DNA from: JBBIQS01 sp037442205 | Lineage (GTDB): Bacteria; Myxococcota; Myxococcia; Myxococcales; UBA5297 | Assembly: GCA_037442205.1 (NCBI GenBank) | Contig: JBBIQS010000120.1 | Span: forward strand, 1-20,847 | DNA: 20,847 nucleotides | Direction: 5' to 3' | Part shown: positions 7,146-15,613 of the stretch, in pieces | Numbering within the stretch: the first letter of the stretch is position 1 | How the letters are laid out: each line of letters opens with the position of its first letter | Translations under genes and position numbers: made by a program | Notes under the pieces: generated by a model | Told to the model about the DNA's origin: nothing | The model's database searches: none | Seen by the model: the letters and a program-made list of their open reading frames with translations, nothing else

Positions 7146-10100
7146 TCCTTGTTGTAGACCACGTCCGCCCCGCCGCGGTTGGCGTCGCCGTAGTTCGACT
7201 CGACGTTGACGTGGTCGCTGACCTTGTACTCGACGCGCACCTCGTTGGCGTTTTCCTTCTCGGTCTCCGCGCCGAAGTTGCGCCGGTAGCCGACGTAGAT
7301 GTCGTCGTTGAGGTAGGTCCCGGCCTCGATGTTGCTCTTCTGCAGGCCCTCGCCGATCTCCACCTTGAGGTCGACCGGCAGCTGGGTGGAGATGGCCTTG
7401 GTCAGCTTGTCGGTGACCACCGCCCCCAGCACCGACACCGCCCCGGCGCCGGTCGAGACTCCGGCTGAGCTGCGCTTGAGCTCGCGACGCCCGGTGGCCA
7501 GCAGCGTGGCGATCTCGGACTCGGGCATCGCCGGCTCGCTGCTCAGCTCGATCTTCGGCTTGTAGGCGGTCCCAGTGATCGCCACCTTCACCTTCACCGC
7601 CTCCTTCTGGTTCTCGTACAGCGCCAGGAGGTCCAGGCGCGGGTTGCCCGGTATCTCGTCCAGCCAGTCCAGGCGCCCTCGGCTGACGGTGAACTTGCGC
7701 TTGATCACCTCCGCCCGCCCCTGCAGCAGGTTGACGGTTCCGCTCATCAGCACCTTGCCCTGGGCGTAGTTCATCCGCAGCTCGGGGGTGCCGGCCTCGA
7801 TGCGCAGGTCGGTCGATTGCACCCACACATCGCGCGGGGCTGCGATCCGCAGCTTGAACTCGAAGCCTCCTTCTTTCGGCGCCGCCGCCTCCTTCGCCTT
7901 CTTCTTGCCACTGACCACCACGATGTCGGGGTTGGTCTTGAGCGACTGCAGATCCTTGCTCGCCGCCTCGGGCAGCTCGGCTACGGTCCGCCCGAGGTCG
8001 AGATTGAAGTCGGCGATCTTGCCGGCGATCTGGCCGGTGAAGGAGCGGCTCTCGGCGGTCAGGGTGGCGGTCAGCTGGTCTTCGATGATCAGCGGCAGCC
8101 GGTCGACCTTGAGCTGGGCGGTGAGCTGGTAGGGCTCGTTCTCGCGGCTGCGCTCGCCGCGCATGGTGGCGGTGAAGCTGCCCTGGCCGGCGCGGGCGAA
8201 GAAGCGCGACATCTGCAGCGAGCGGTCGTCGACCCGCAGGTCCAGCCCCACCTCGCGGTAGGTGCCGTAGCCGGCGATCGACAGCTGGCCGTTCTTGAGG
8301 GTCAGCGTGCCGCGCGGCGCCAGCGCCGAGAGACTGCCGGTGACGCTCAAATCGGCGTCGAGCAGGCCGCTGGCGCGGCGCACGGTGTTGGTCAGCGCGT
8401 TGGCCAGCCGCAGGTCGAGCTTCTGCGCCACCAGCCGCGCCTCGAGCGGAGCCTTGTCGAGGTCGATTCCCTTGCGCGCCGCCGCCAGCCCCAGCCTGGC
8501 CTTGAACAGGGCGGTCAGCTCGGCGTTGCCGCCCGCCGCCGGGAGCATCCGCACCGCCAGATTCGTCTCCCCATCTCGGTAGCGCGCGGTGGCGTGCGAA
8601 GCCCCCAGCTTCTCGCCGTTGTGGGCCAGTCGCTCGGCATCGAGCGACGCCTCGAGCACCGGGACGTCGAGCGTCCCCGACAGCGTGGCCGATCCTTGGA
8701 TCTGGCCGGTGGCTCCTTCCTCGCTGCCGATCACCGTGGCGACGTCGATGGGCCCCAGCTCCGCCTTGCCGTCGACGGCGCCCTTTCCCAGCTGGTCCAG
8801 GCTCTCGAGATGCTCAATGGTCTGCTGCAGGCGCGCCTGGAGCTGGAACGCGCGCTGTTGCCCGGAGAAGGCCTCCGCCGTCAGATCGATTCCCTTGTCT
8901 TCGAGAGCAGCGCGCAGCGAGCCGCGCAGGGCCTTGAATCGGTCGTAGGCGCCGTCCCCCAGGGCCAGCTTGACCTCGCCGCGCGGACGCTCGGCGCTGC
9001 CTTTGAGCTGCGCCTCGAGCGAGGCCCGCCCTTCGATCCCCGACGGCAGCAGCGTCCCCGCCCAAGGCTTGAGCTGCAGCGCGGGCGCCGAGGCGGTCAA
9101 GGTAATGGCGGTCTCGCGCAGCCGCTTCCGAGTCAGCTCCTCGGTCGCCAACGTCCGAAGCGACAGCTCGGCGGTGGCGTCGGCTGACAGCGGTCCGCCG
9201 GGCAGCTCCACCTCGAGGTGTGCCTTGCTCGACTCGCCCGAGCTCACCTCGACGCGCGCTCCCGCCGCCGGGTACTTCTTGAAGGTGACGTCATTCGCCC
9301 GGGCGGTCAGGTGCGCCCGCGGTTGGTCGGCGGTTCCCGACAGCTCGACCACTGCCGAGAGCTGGCCCGATTTCAGCTCCGGCTCGTCGAGCAGCTTTCC
9401 GAGATCGCCCAACGACTGCTTGTCGAGCTCGACATGCGCCGCCAGCGCCGTGCCTTTGGGAGCGTCGAAGAGCTCGAGGGGCAGGTCGAAGGTGGCCTTG
9501 GCCTGAGCACCGTGGCGCGCCAGCTCCAGCGTTCCGCGCGCTTTTTCCGCTGCCAGCGACACCGTGCCCGAGGTGTCGATGTCCTGGAAGCGGTCGTAGC
9601 CCAGCCCCTTGGCGTTCAGCCTGGCCTCGCCCTGCGGCTTTTCGGTGGTCCCGCCGACCTTGGCGTCGACATCGACGATCCCGCGCAGTCCTCGCTCGGG
9701 AGAAATGATGATCTTCGGCAGGCGCGCCAGGTCGAGGGAGTGAGCCACCACCGCTCCATCGAGGTTCTTGCGCCGCGACCCGCCGCGCAGCTCCAGCCAC
9801 TGCTCGCCGCTGGCCAGCACCACCCGGTCCACCCGGAATCCGTCGCGCAGGTCGAGGTGCGCCGGCTCCACCAGCTGCCAGCGGGCGTCGTCGGTCTCCA
9901 CCAGCACCTGTTCCAGCCTTCCGCCGCGCTGGTCCTCGTCGAGCTCACCGCCGAGGTGGGCCTGCACCCCAGCAAGCCCCTTGGTGGAGAGATCGGCGCG
10001 GAAGGTGCGCCGGTTGGCGTCGAGCTTGACGTCGAGATCGCGGAAGCTGAGCTCGCCGGCCTGCCCCTTGCCCGCGCTGAGCGAGGCCTTGAAGACGAAC

Positions 10101-11587
10101 GGGGTAGAGGCGTTGGGCAACAGCGCATCCACCGACAGCCCCTCGGCCTTGAGCGAACCAACCTCGAGCTGTTCCAGCTTCCCGCTGAGCGAGACCTTGA
10201 GCCGGCTCGGCGCTCCCGCCGCGGTGGCCGTCAGCTGGCCGCGGCCCCCGAGCTTGGGCGGCGCGGTGTTGGCGATGCGCGAGATCGCGGTGGCGAAAGA
10301 CTCGGCATCCGAGAGATCCAGCTTGGCCGAGACATCGATCCGGTCGGAGCGGACCGAACCGTCGGCGGAGATGCTCCCGCCGGGCAGCTCCACCTCGAGA
10401 GTGCGGACCTTCGCCTGCTCTCCCTCGGTCAGCACATTGGCGACGACCGACTCGACCTGCACGCCGTTCACCCGCGACTGCGCCAGGCGCAGGTCGAGCT
10501 CTCCATGGCCGGGCTTGAGATCGCCCTGGGCGAAGCTCGCCTCCAGCTCGCCGTTCAACTCGGTGGCCGGCACCGCCTCGGCGATCCCCTCGAGATCGAG
10601 CTCGCGCAGGGTCGCCAGGGCCTTGGCCTTGAACGGCGACAGGGTGGCCTTGGCGGTCACCGTCGCCGAGCCCTTGGGCGGCGAGACCACCAGGTCGACC
10701 GAGGCCAGCTTGCCGTCGTAGGTCGCTTCGCCGCTGGCCTTGAGATCGACCGTGGTCTTCAGACTCGGCTCGAGCTGGCGGAGATCGGCGGCGGCGAGCA
10801 GCACTTCCTTGAGGCGCGCGGTGACGGATTCGCCCTTCAGCTCGCCGCTCATCGACAGGTGTGAGCGCCCTGCGCGCAGCTCGAGCTTGTCCACGGCGAG
10901 GGGGTCGTGAGGACTCGCCGCCGACCCTCCGCTTGCCGAGAGCGAGAGCGCCAGCGGGCCGGTGAGCGGAACGGTGATCTCGCCGGTCGAATCGAGCTGC
11001 ACCTTCGTCATGCCCGGCGCATAGCGGGCTGAGCCCTTGAGGCCGACCCCGCGCACCGCGAATGCCAGCGGCGCCTGCGGCTCGGGCCGGTACTCGACCC
11101 GCGTTCCGGCGACCTCGAGTCGATCGAGCCGGATGTCCCAGTCCAGCGGCCCCGTGCTCCTTTCCGGCGCGGGCGGCTTCTTCGAGGCCAGCGCCCGGCC
11201 CAGGTTGAGCCCCTGCGGCCCGCCAGCGAGGTAGAGCTCGACGTCCTCGACCTTGGCGCTCTCGATCTGCGCCTTGTTGTCGACCAGGTCGCGCAGGTTG
11301 GCCTTGGCGTGGACCCGGCGGATCCGCGCCACCAGGTTGCCGTCAGGGTCGTAGAGCTCGAGCCCGGAGAGGTCCACCTCGCCGGTTCCGCTCAGCTTCA
11401 CTTTCTCCAGCGCGAGCCGCCCGGCGATCTGCTCGCCTGCCTGGGCGAGGATCTCCGAGCGCAGCTTGCGCCCGCCCGCTTCGCTTACCAGCCAGGCGAC
11501 CGCCAGGCCGATCACCAGGACGAGCGTCGCCGCCAGGGCCAGCAGGCCCCAACCGATGCGGCGGGCGATGCGTCGGAATCGGCTCAC
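7139..11587 (-). CDS. tamB: TamB-like translocation and assembly module protein (AsmA-like)
   Basis: 1482 residues. One N-terminal membrane anchor (about 13-36, after a basic MSRFRRIARRIGW) is followed by a very long periplasmic region of repeating beta strands, as in AsmA-like bridge proteins. The C-terminal 300 residues match the TamB (DUF490) domain: a GTVNLLQGRAEVIKRKF stretch, then GRLDW, NPRLDLLALYENQ, a TGTAYKPKIELSSEPAMPES stretch, and a final beta-rich part ending in Tyr. TamB spans the periplasm and works with the Omp85 protein TamA; recent work on AsmA-like proteins also assigns anterograde phospholipid transport to the outer membrane. The start is GTG 11587 with AGGAGG at 11599-11604 (11 bases). 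It lies 97 bases downstream of tamA on the same strand, probably co-transcribed. It is somewhat longer than E. coli TamB. Confidence 0.92.
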   Translation of the reverse strand: MSRFRRIARRIGWGLLALAATLVLVIGLAVAWLVSEAGGRKLRSEILAQAGEQIAGRLALEKVKLSGTGEVDLSGLELYDPDGNLVARIRRVHAKANLRDLVDNKAQIESAKVEDVELYLAGGPQGLNLGRALASKKPPAPERSTGPLDWDIRLDRLEVAGTRVEYRPEPQAPLAFAVRGVGLKGSARYAPGMTKVQLDSTGEITVPLTGPLALSLSASGGSAASPHDPLAVDKLELRAGRSHLSMSGELKGESVTARLKEVLLAAADLRQLEPSLKTTVDLKASGEATYDGKLASVDLVVSPPKGSATVTAKATLSPFKAKALATLRELDLEGIAEAVPATELNGELEASFAQGDLKPGHGELDLRLAQSRVNGVQVESVVANVLTEGEQAKVRTLEVELPGGSISADGSVRSDRIDVSAKLDLSDAESFATAISRIANTAPPKLGGRGQLTATAAGAPSRLKVSLSGKLEQLEVGSLKAEGLSVDALLPNASTPFVFKASLSAGKGQAGELSFRDLDVKLDANRRTFRADLSTKGLAGVQAHLGGELDEDQRGGRLEQVLVETDDARWQLVEPAHLDLRDGFRVDRVVLASGEQWLELRGGSRRKNLDGAVVAHSLDLARLPKIIISPERGLRGIVDVDAKVGGTTEKPQGEARLNAKGLGYDRFQDIDTSGTVSLAAEKARGTLELARHGAQAKATFDLPLELFDAPKGTALAAHVELDKQSLGDLGKLLDEPELKSGQLSAVVELSGTADQPRAHLTARANDVTFKKYPAAGARVEVSSGESSKAHLEVELPGGPLSADATAELSLRTLATEELTRKRLRETAITLTASAPALQLKPWAGTLLPSGIEGRASLEAQLKGSAERPRGEVKLALGDGAYDRFKALRGSLRAALEDKGIDLTAEAFSGQQRAFQLQARLQQTIEHLESLDQLGKGAVDGKAELGPIDVATVIGSEEGATGQIQGSATLSGTLDVPVLEASLDAERLAHNGEKLGASHATARYRDGETNLAVRMLPAAGGNAELTALFKARLGLAAARKGIDLDKAPLEARLVAQKLDLRLANALTNTVRRASGLLDADLSVTGSLSALAPRGTLTLKNGQLSIAGYGTYREVGLDLRVDDRSLQMSRFFARAGQGSFTATMRGERSRENEPYQLTAQLKVDRLPLIIEDQLTATLTAESRSFTGQIAGKIADFNLDLGRTVAELPEAASKDLQSLKTNPDIVVVSGKKKAKEAAAPKEGGFEFKLRIAAPRDVWVQSTDLRIEAGTPELRMNYAQGKVLMSGTVNLLQGRAEVIKRKFTVSRGRLDWLDEIPGNPRLDLLALYENQKEAVKVKVAITGTAYKPKIELSSEPAMPESEIATLLATGRRELKRSSAGVSTGAGAVSVLGAVVTDKLTKAISTQLPVDLKVEIGEGLQKSNIEAGTYLNDDIYVGYRRNFGAETEKENANEVRVEYKVSDHVNVESNYGDANRGGADVVYNKDY

Positions 11588-11684
11588 AGTGCGGCTCGCC
11601 TCCTCGCTGGGCGCCCCTTAACAACCCGAGGACCGGCGAGATTTCTCCCGCGCCCGCCTTCTCCCCAAGCTGGCACCGGCCGGC

Positions 11685-13787
11685 TCAAAACGCCTCCCCG
11701 ATGCTGAAGTGGATGGAGTAGCGAGGCAGCGTCAGGTGCAGATCGTTGTAGGTGACCGCGCTTTCCGGAGGGCTAGTGGGCAGACCCGAGGTCGCCACCG
11801 GGATCGCCCCCACCGGGGTCGGCTGGCCCGCCTGCTTGAAATCCTCGCCGTAGACCCGGTAGGCGAAGTCGAGGCGAACCGGGCCGAAGACGGTGCGGTA
11901 GCGCAGCCCCACGCCGGCGGCGATCTGCATCCCGACCACGGAGAGCTCCGAGACCGTGGGCTGCACCTGGCCGGCGTCGGTGAAGATCACCAATCCCAGG
12001 CTCGCCGGAAGGCGCAGCCGGGCCTCGATGTTGCCCCCGACCAATGCGTTGCCGCCGATCGGCAGTGCGGAATAGCAGTTGGTGGGAGCGGTGGCGGTGA
12101 TCTTACATTCGTCGCGAGTGGTATCGACGACCGCATACCGTGGCGACAGCTGGCGGTTGCCGAAGCCGCGCTGGTCGCCGCTGCCGCCGGCGTAGAAGCG
12201 GGTAATCACGCTCGAGGTTTGTCCCGGCGCGGTGACCAGCATTCCCGCGGCCAGGCGCATCGCCAGCACGTGTCTTCCCAGGGGGATGTAGAGCCGCCCT
12301 TCGGGAGCGACCCGCAGGTAATCGTAGGCACCTCCCAGCAGGTGGCTGCCTTCCTGCAGCGACAGGCTCACCAGTCCGCCGGAGGTGGCCTCCACCGGGT
12401 TGTTGCGCCGGTCCCATTGCAGCCGCTGCTCGAGATAGGCCAGCAGGCACAGCTCGTTGTTGATGGCGCAGGCGTCGAGGGCCGCACCGCTCTGGGGCGA
12501 ATTCTGCGCCGCCTGTGCCGCGGCGCCCTGCAGCCGGAACACCGAGTAGTTGTAGGTGAGGTTCGCCAATAAAGAGCGCGAGAGGTGCCAGATGACGCCG
12601 ACGCTCCCGGTGGCGGAGTTGTAGCTGTAGCCGGGATCCACGCCCCGCTCGAACCCCAGCGCGCTGGTGAGGGTCAGGCGCTTGTCGAACAGCTCGGGCT
12701 GGTTGAACTGGAGAGTGCTCTTGGCGGCGAGGTCCACCCGGCCGGGGTTCTCCTTGCTGAAGACCGATGGGATGGTGGGGATGAAGACCAGGGCGGCGTA
12801 GTTGGCGAAGGTGAGCTTGCGCAGCCCGCCGAAGAAATTGCGGTTGGTCCAGTCGGCGTTGACCCGCGGCAGCTCGGTGTAGGTCGGGTCGAAGCCGAAG
12901 CCGGCCCCCAGCCTCAGGGTGCGGAACGGCGCCTCCGCCACTTTGACCACGATCGGCATCGTGGCGTTGCGCCGGTCGGGGGCGCCGCGGGTGACGGTCA
13001 CCGCCGAGAACACGCCGAGCTCGAACAGACGGCCGCGCGCCTTGGGCAGCGCCGACTCCCGGTAGAACTGGCCCTCGTGGATGTCGCGCACCACCTCGTC
13101 GAGGATCTTGCTCCTCGGGACCCGGTTCGCGCCGGCGACGAAGATCGCCCCGAAGCGGAAGCGCGGCCCAGCGGTGACCTCGATGCGAATCCGCGCGGTG
13201 TCGCTGGCGACCAGGATCTCGACCGTCCCCTCGTCCTGGGCCTCGGCCCAGCCGTTCTCCGCCAGCCGCTCGGCGAGCTCGGTCTTGAGCGTGTTGTAGG
13301 CGTCCTCGTCGAAGACGTCTCCCTGCTTGAGCGGCAGGTCGCTGAGCACCTGGCTGCGCTCGGGCTCGGGGACCTCGCCCAGGCCGCTGATCTCCAGCTC
13401 CTCGACGGTGGTCGGCGGACCCTCGTCGATGCGCAGGATGACCTCGACCTCGTTGTCGCCGACGGTCACCACCTGATGCTCGGCGATGCGGACCTTGTAG
13501 TAGCCCTTGGACCGGTAGAGCCGCAGGATGCGCTCCAGGTCGGTCTCGAGCACGCTCTCGTCGTAGTAGTGCGTCTCCCCGACCAACGGCAGCTGCGAGC
13601 TGCTGGCGGTGGCGATGCGGGAGCGGATCAGCTTCTCCGGGATCGCCTTGGCTCCCTCGATCTTCAGCTCGCGCAGCTTCGGCTCCCCCGGGCTGAGCGG
13701 ACCTGAGGTCGGCGGAGGTTTGGCGCCGGCGCAGCCCAGGCAGAGCGCGGCCACCACCGTGGCGCTGGCGAACAGGCGCGAATTCAC
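11685..13787 (-). CDS. tamA: TamA-like Omp85 outer-membrane protein
   Basis: 700 residues. An N-terminal export signal ends in LCLGC (Cys19), possibly a weak lipobox. About three POTRA domains follow (roughly 38-115, 118-205, 206-275), containing LKIEGAKAIPEKLIRSRI, LEISGLGEVPEPERSQVL and IFVAGANRVPRSKILDEVV. The rest is a 16-strand-type Omp85 barrel. The lid-loop motif reads GGSGDQRGFGNRQLSPR (Arg540-Gly-Phe542), close to the RGY...LSP form of TamA. The protein ends in Phe after alternating hydrophobic residues, the usual beta-signal for Bam-dependent insertion. Three POTRAs and the neighbouring tamB point to TamA rather than BamA, which normally has five. GTG 13787 has no Shine-Dalgarno upstream. 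It is divergent from rtcB, 240 bases apart. Confidence 0.92.
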   Translation of the reverse strand: MNSRLFASATVVAALCLGCAGAKPPPTSGPLSPGEPKLRELKIEGAKAIPEKLIRSRIATASSSQLPLVGETHYYDESVLETDLERILRLYRSKGYYKVRIAEHQVVTVGDNEVEVILRIDEGPPTTVEELEISGLGEVPEPERSQVLSDLPLKQGDVFDEDAYNTLKTELAERLAENGWAEAQDEGTVEILVASDTARIRIEVTAGPRFRFGAIFVAGANRVPRSKILDEVVRDIHEGQFYRESALPKARGRLFELGVFSAVTVTRGAPDRRNATMPIVVKVAEAPFRTLRLGAGFGFDPTYTELPRVNADWTNRNFFGGLRKLTFANYAALVFIPTIPSVFSKENPGRVDLAAKSTLQFNQPELFDKRLTLTSALGFERGVDPGYSYNSATGSVGVIWHLSRSLLANLTYNYSVFRLQGAAAQAAQNSPQSGAALDACAINNELCLLAYLEQRLQWDRRNNPVEATSGGLVSLSLQEGSHLLGGAYDYLRVAPEGRLYIPLGRHVLAMRLAAGMLVTAPGQTSSVITRFYAGGSGDQRGFGNRQLSPRYAVVDTTRDECKITATAPTNCYSALPIGGNALVGGNIEARLRLPASLGLVIFTDAGQVQPTVSELSVVGMQIAAGVGLRYRTVFGPVRLDFAYRVYGEDFKQAGQPTPVGAIPVATSGLPTSPPESAVTYNDLHLTLPRYSIHFSIGEAF

Positions 13788-13793
13788 CGGGTA

Positions 13794-13822
13794 TTTCTAT
13801 CCGGTCGAGGCAGTGGCGCCAA
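13794..13822 (-). promoter_or_regulatory. Candidate promoter of tamA-tamB
   Basis: On the minus strand TTGGCG (13817-13822), a 17-base spacer, TAGAAA (13794-13799), then six bases to GTG 13787. Each box matches 4 of 6 consensus positions. If real, transcription would start at or beside the start codon. Confidence 0.3.
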
Positions 13823-14012
13823 TGGCGTCATCGGCAACGGCGACTCGCGAAGACCGCTGGGCGGCGATGGCAGTTCGCCGGTGGCGTCCGGCGATCCGGC
13901 GCGCGAGCCTGTTTCGAGGAGGCAAGCCCTCCCCGGCCCAGCCCATGGCCGACACCCCATGAGAGCGCCGCCTCCTCCCGCGCACGGCGCGCGCGACGGA
14001 CCAAACATTGGT

Positions 14013-14021
14013 GAGAGGGGG
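14013..14021 (+). promoter_or_regulatory. Ribosome binding site of the RtcB-family gene
   Basis: GAGAGGGGG ending 6 bases before ATG 14028. It decides against an in-frame upstream start at 13881, whose extra 49 residues are Pro/Arg-rich and unlike the family. Confidence 0.7.
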
Positions 14022-14027
14022 CGCCAG

Positions 14028-15458
14028 ATGGCTCAGATCACTTCGTTCAGCGAGACGACCCGCGGAATCCTCGACCTGCCGTCGCGCGGCGGGCCGATCG
14101 TACGCCTGGTGGGCGACGCCGGCCTGGCCTCCTCTCTCGCCGATGGCCGCGCCCTCGACCAGCTCTCCGAGCTCTCCGGCTGCGCGGGAGTGGAGCCGCT
14201 GATCGTCGGCTTCCCCAACCTGCGCGAGGGAGAGGGCTTTCCGAGCGGCTGTGTCATCGCCACAGGGACGAGCGACGCGCCGCTGATCCCGGCCGGGGTC
14301 GGCGCGGAGATCAACTGCGGCATCCGCCTCATGGCCTCGCACCTGCGCGAGGACGAGGTCAAGCCGCACCTCGAGCGGCTGATGGACGAGCTGACGCACC
14401 AGGTCCACGTCGGCGACGACCGCAGCGGGCCGCTCAACCTGTCGCAGCACGAGATCGAGCAGGTGCTCGACGAAGGCTGCCGCTGGCTGGTGGGGGAGAA
14501 GAGGTTCGGCAAGGCCGACGACCTGGAGGTGCTCGAGGAGGAGGGCTACTTCCGCGGAGCCAGCGCCGGGCACGTGCCGGCCAAGGCCAGGCAGTCGGCC
14601 GGCAAGCAGCTTGGGACGCTGAGCCGGGGCGGAAGCCACTTCGTCGAGGTGGACGTGATCGACCGCCTCTACGACGCCGACGCCGCCGCGCGGCTCAAGC
14701 TGTCCGAGAAGCAGGTGGTCTGCCAGATCCACGCCAGCGCGCGGGAGCTGGGGCGGGAGGTCTTCCACGAGTGCATGGCGGACGCCGAGAAGGCGATGAC
14801 CCGCCTGTCGCTGCGGGCGCCGCGGCCGCAGCTGGCCTGGGCGCCGATGTCCTCGAAGGAGGGCGAGCGCTGCTATCTGCGGCTGCTGGCGGCGCAGAAC
14901 TTCGGGCTGGCCAACCGGCACGTGATCGCCCAGCTGGTGCGCGAGGCCTTCCACCTGGCGCTGCGCGGCGCCGGCGAGACCGCGCTGCGCACCATCGCCG
15001 ACACCTCCAACAACACCGTGCATCTGGAGCGCTTCAACTCGCACACGGTGTGCGTGCACCGGCGCGGGGCCTCGCCCGCCCACGAGCCTGGGCACCGGGC
15101 GATTCCGCCCGCGCTGCGCGACCTGGGCCAGCCGGTGCTCCTGGCCGGGAGCATGGGCAGCTACTCGTACCTGATGGTGTCGTCGGGCCCGGCGCGCGAG
15201 CTGGCCTGGGCCAGCGCGCCGCACGGAGCGGGGCGGGCCCTGAGCCGCCACGACGCCCGGCGGCGGGTCAACGGCGCCGACATGGTCGCCCGCATGGCCG
15301 AGCAGGGGATCGCGCTGCGCTACTCCACCGAGCGCTCGGTCGCCGAGGAGGCCCCCGAGGCCTACCGCGACGCCGGCACCTGCGCGGTCTACCTGCAGCG
15401 CGCCGGGATCGCCCTGCCGGTGGCCCAGCTGCGGCCGATCGCGGTGCTCAAGGCGTAG
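14028..15458 (+). CDS. RtcB-family RNA ligase-like protein, divergent paralog
   Basis: 476 residues, the normal RtcB length. RtcB joins 2',3'-cyclic phosphate or 3'-phosphate RNA ends to 5'-OH ends with GTP and Mn2+. Family landmarks are present: GVGAEINCGIRL (Cys97 metal ligand), LGTLSRGGSHFVEV (His204, Glu207), QIHASARELG (His235), VHRRGASPAHEPGH, QPVLLAGSMGSYSY, and HGAGRALSR with the guanylylated His at 399. Several usual residues differ: PDVHxG is PNLREG (Asn64), the metal-binding Asp is Glu94, the Asn of GNHF is Ser203, HTGSR is HASAR, and the metal His of SHNxA is Asn328. The gene stands alone, with no rtcA, archease or rtcR nearby. Myxococcus xanthus is known to hold several RtcB paralogs of differing activity. 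Ligase activity here is uncertain, so the plain rtcB symbol is withheld. Confidence 0.88.
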   Translation: MAQITSFSETTRGILDLPSRGGPIVRLVGDAGLASSLADGRALDQLSELSGCAGVEPLIVGFPNLREGEGFPSGCVIATGTSDAPLIPAGVGAEINCGIRLMASHLREDEVKPHLERLMDELTHQVHVGDDRSGPLNLSQHEIEQVLDEGCRWLVGEKRFGKADDLEVLEEEGYFRGASAGHVPAKARQSAGKQLGTLSRGGSHFVEVDVIDRLYDADAAARLKLSEKQVVCQIHASARELGREVFHECMADAEKAMTRLSLRAPRPQLAWAPMSSKEGERCYLRLLAAQNFGLANRHVIAQLVREAFHLALRGAGETALRTIADTSNNTVHLERFNSHTVCVHRRGASPAHEPGHRAIPPALRDLGQPVLLAGSMGSYSYLMVSSGPARELAWASAPHGAGRALSRHDARRRVNGADMVARMAEQGIALRYSTERSVAEEAPEAYRDAGTCAVYLQRAGIALPVAQLRPIAVLKA

Positions 15459-15465
15459 GCGGCAC

Positions 15466-15495
15466 TGGGGCAGAGCGGCGCGACGCTCTGTCCCA
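15466..15495 (+). terminator. Hairpin directly after the RtcB-family gene
   Basis: An 11-bp stem (15466-15476 with 15485-15495) with one G-U pair and an 8-base loop, starting 8 bases after the stop codon. No T-tract follows, so it may be a U-less terminator or a 3'-end protecting structure. Confidence 0.45.
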
Positions 15496-15563
15496 CCCGC
15501 TGCCCCCATCGCGGCGCTCGCGCCGGTGTCTGGCCTCCCTCAAGGTCCGGCTTCTTCGAGCGC

Positions 15564-15569
15564 TATACT
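15564..15569 (+). promoter_or_regulatory. Candidate -10 element of the 15614 lipoprotein gene
   Basis: TATACT matches 5 of 6 consensus bases and would give a leader of about 38 bases. No good -35 box is seen at the usual distance. Confidence 0.3.
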
Positions 15570-15613
15570 GACCCTCTCCAGGTCGTGATTGGCCGAGCCC
15601 TGGAGCACAGGCG

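Noticed and set aside
7817..10864. Plus-strand open frames opposite tamB
   Set aside because: Arg/Gln/Leu/Gly-rich mirror translations of tamB without motifs.
13797..15509. Minus-strand open frame of about 570 codons opposite the RtcB-family gene
   Set aside because: The plus strand holds a full-length RtcB-family protein with a ribosome binding site; the antisense frame has no domain.
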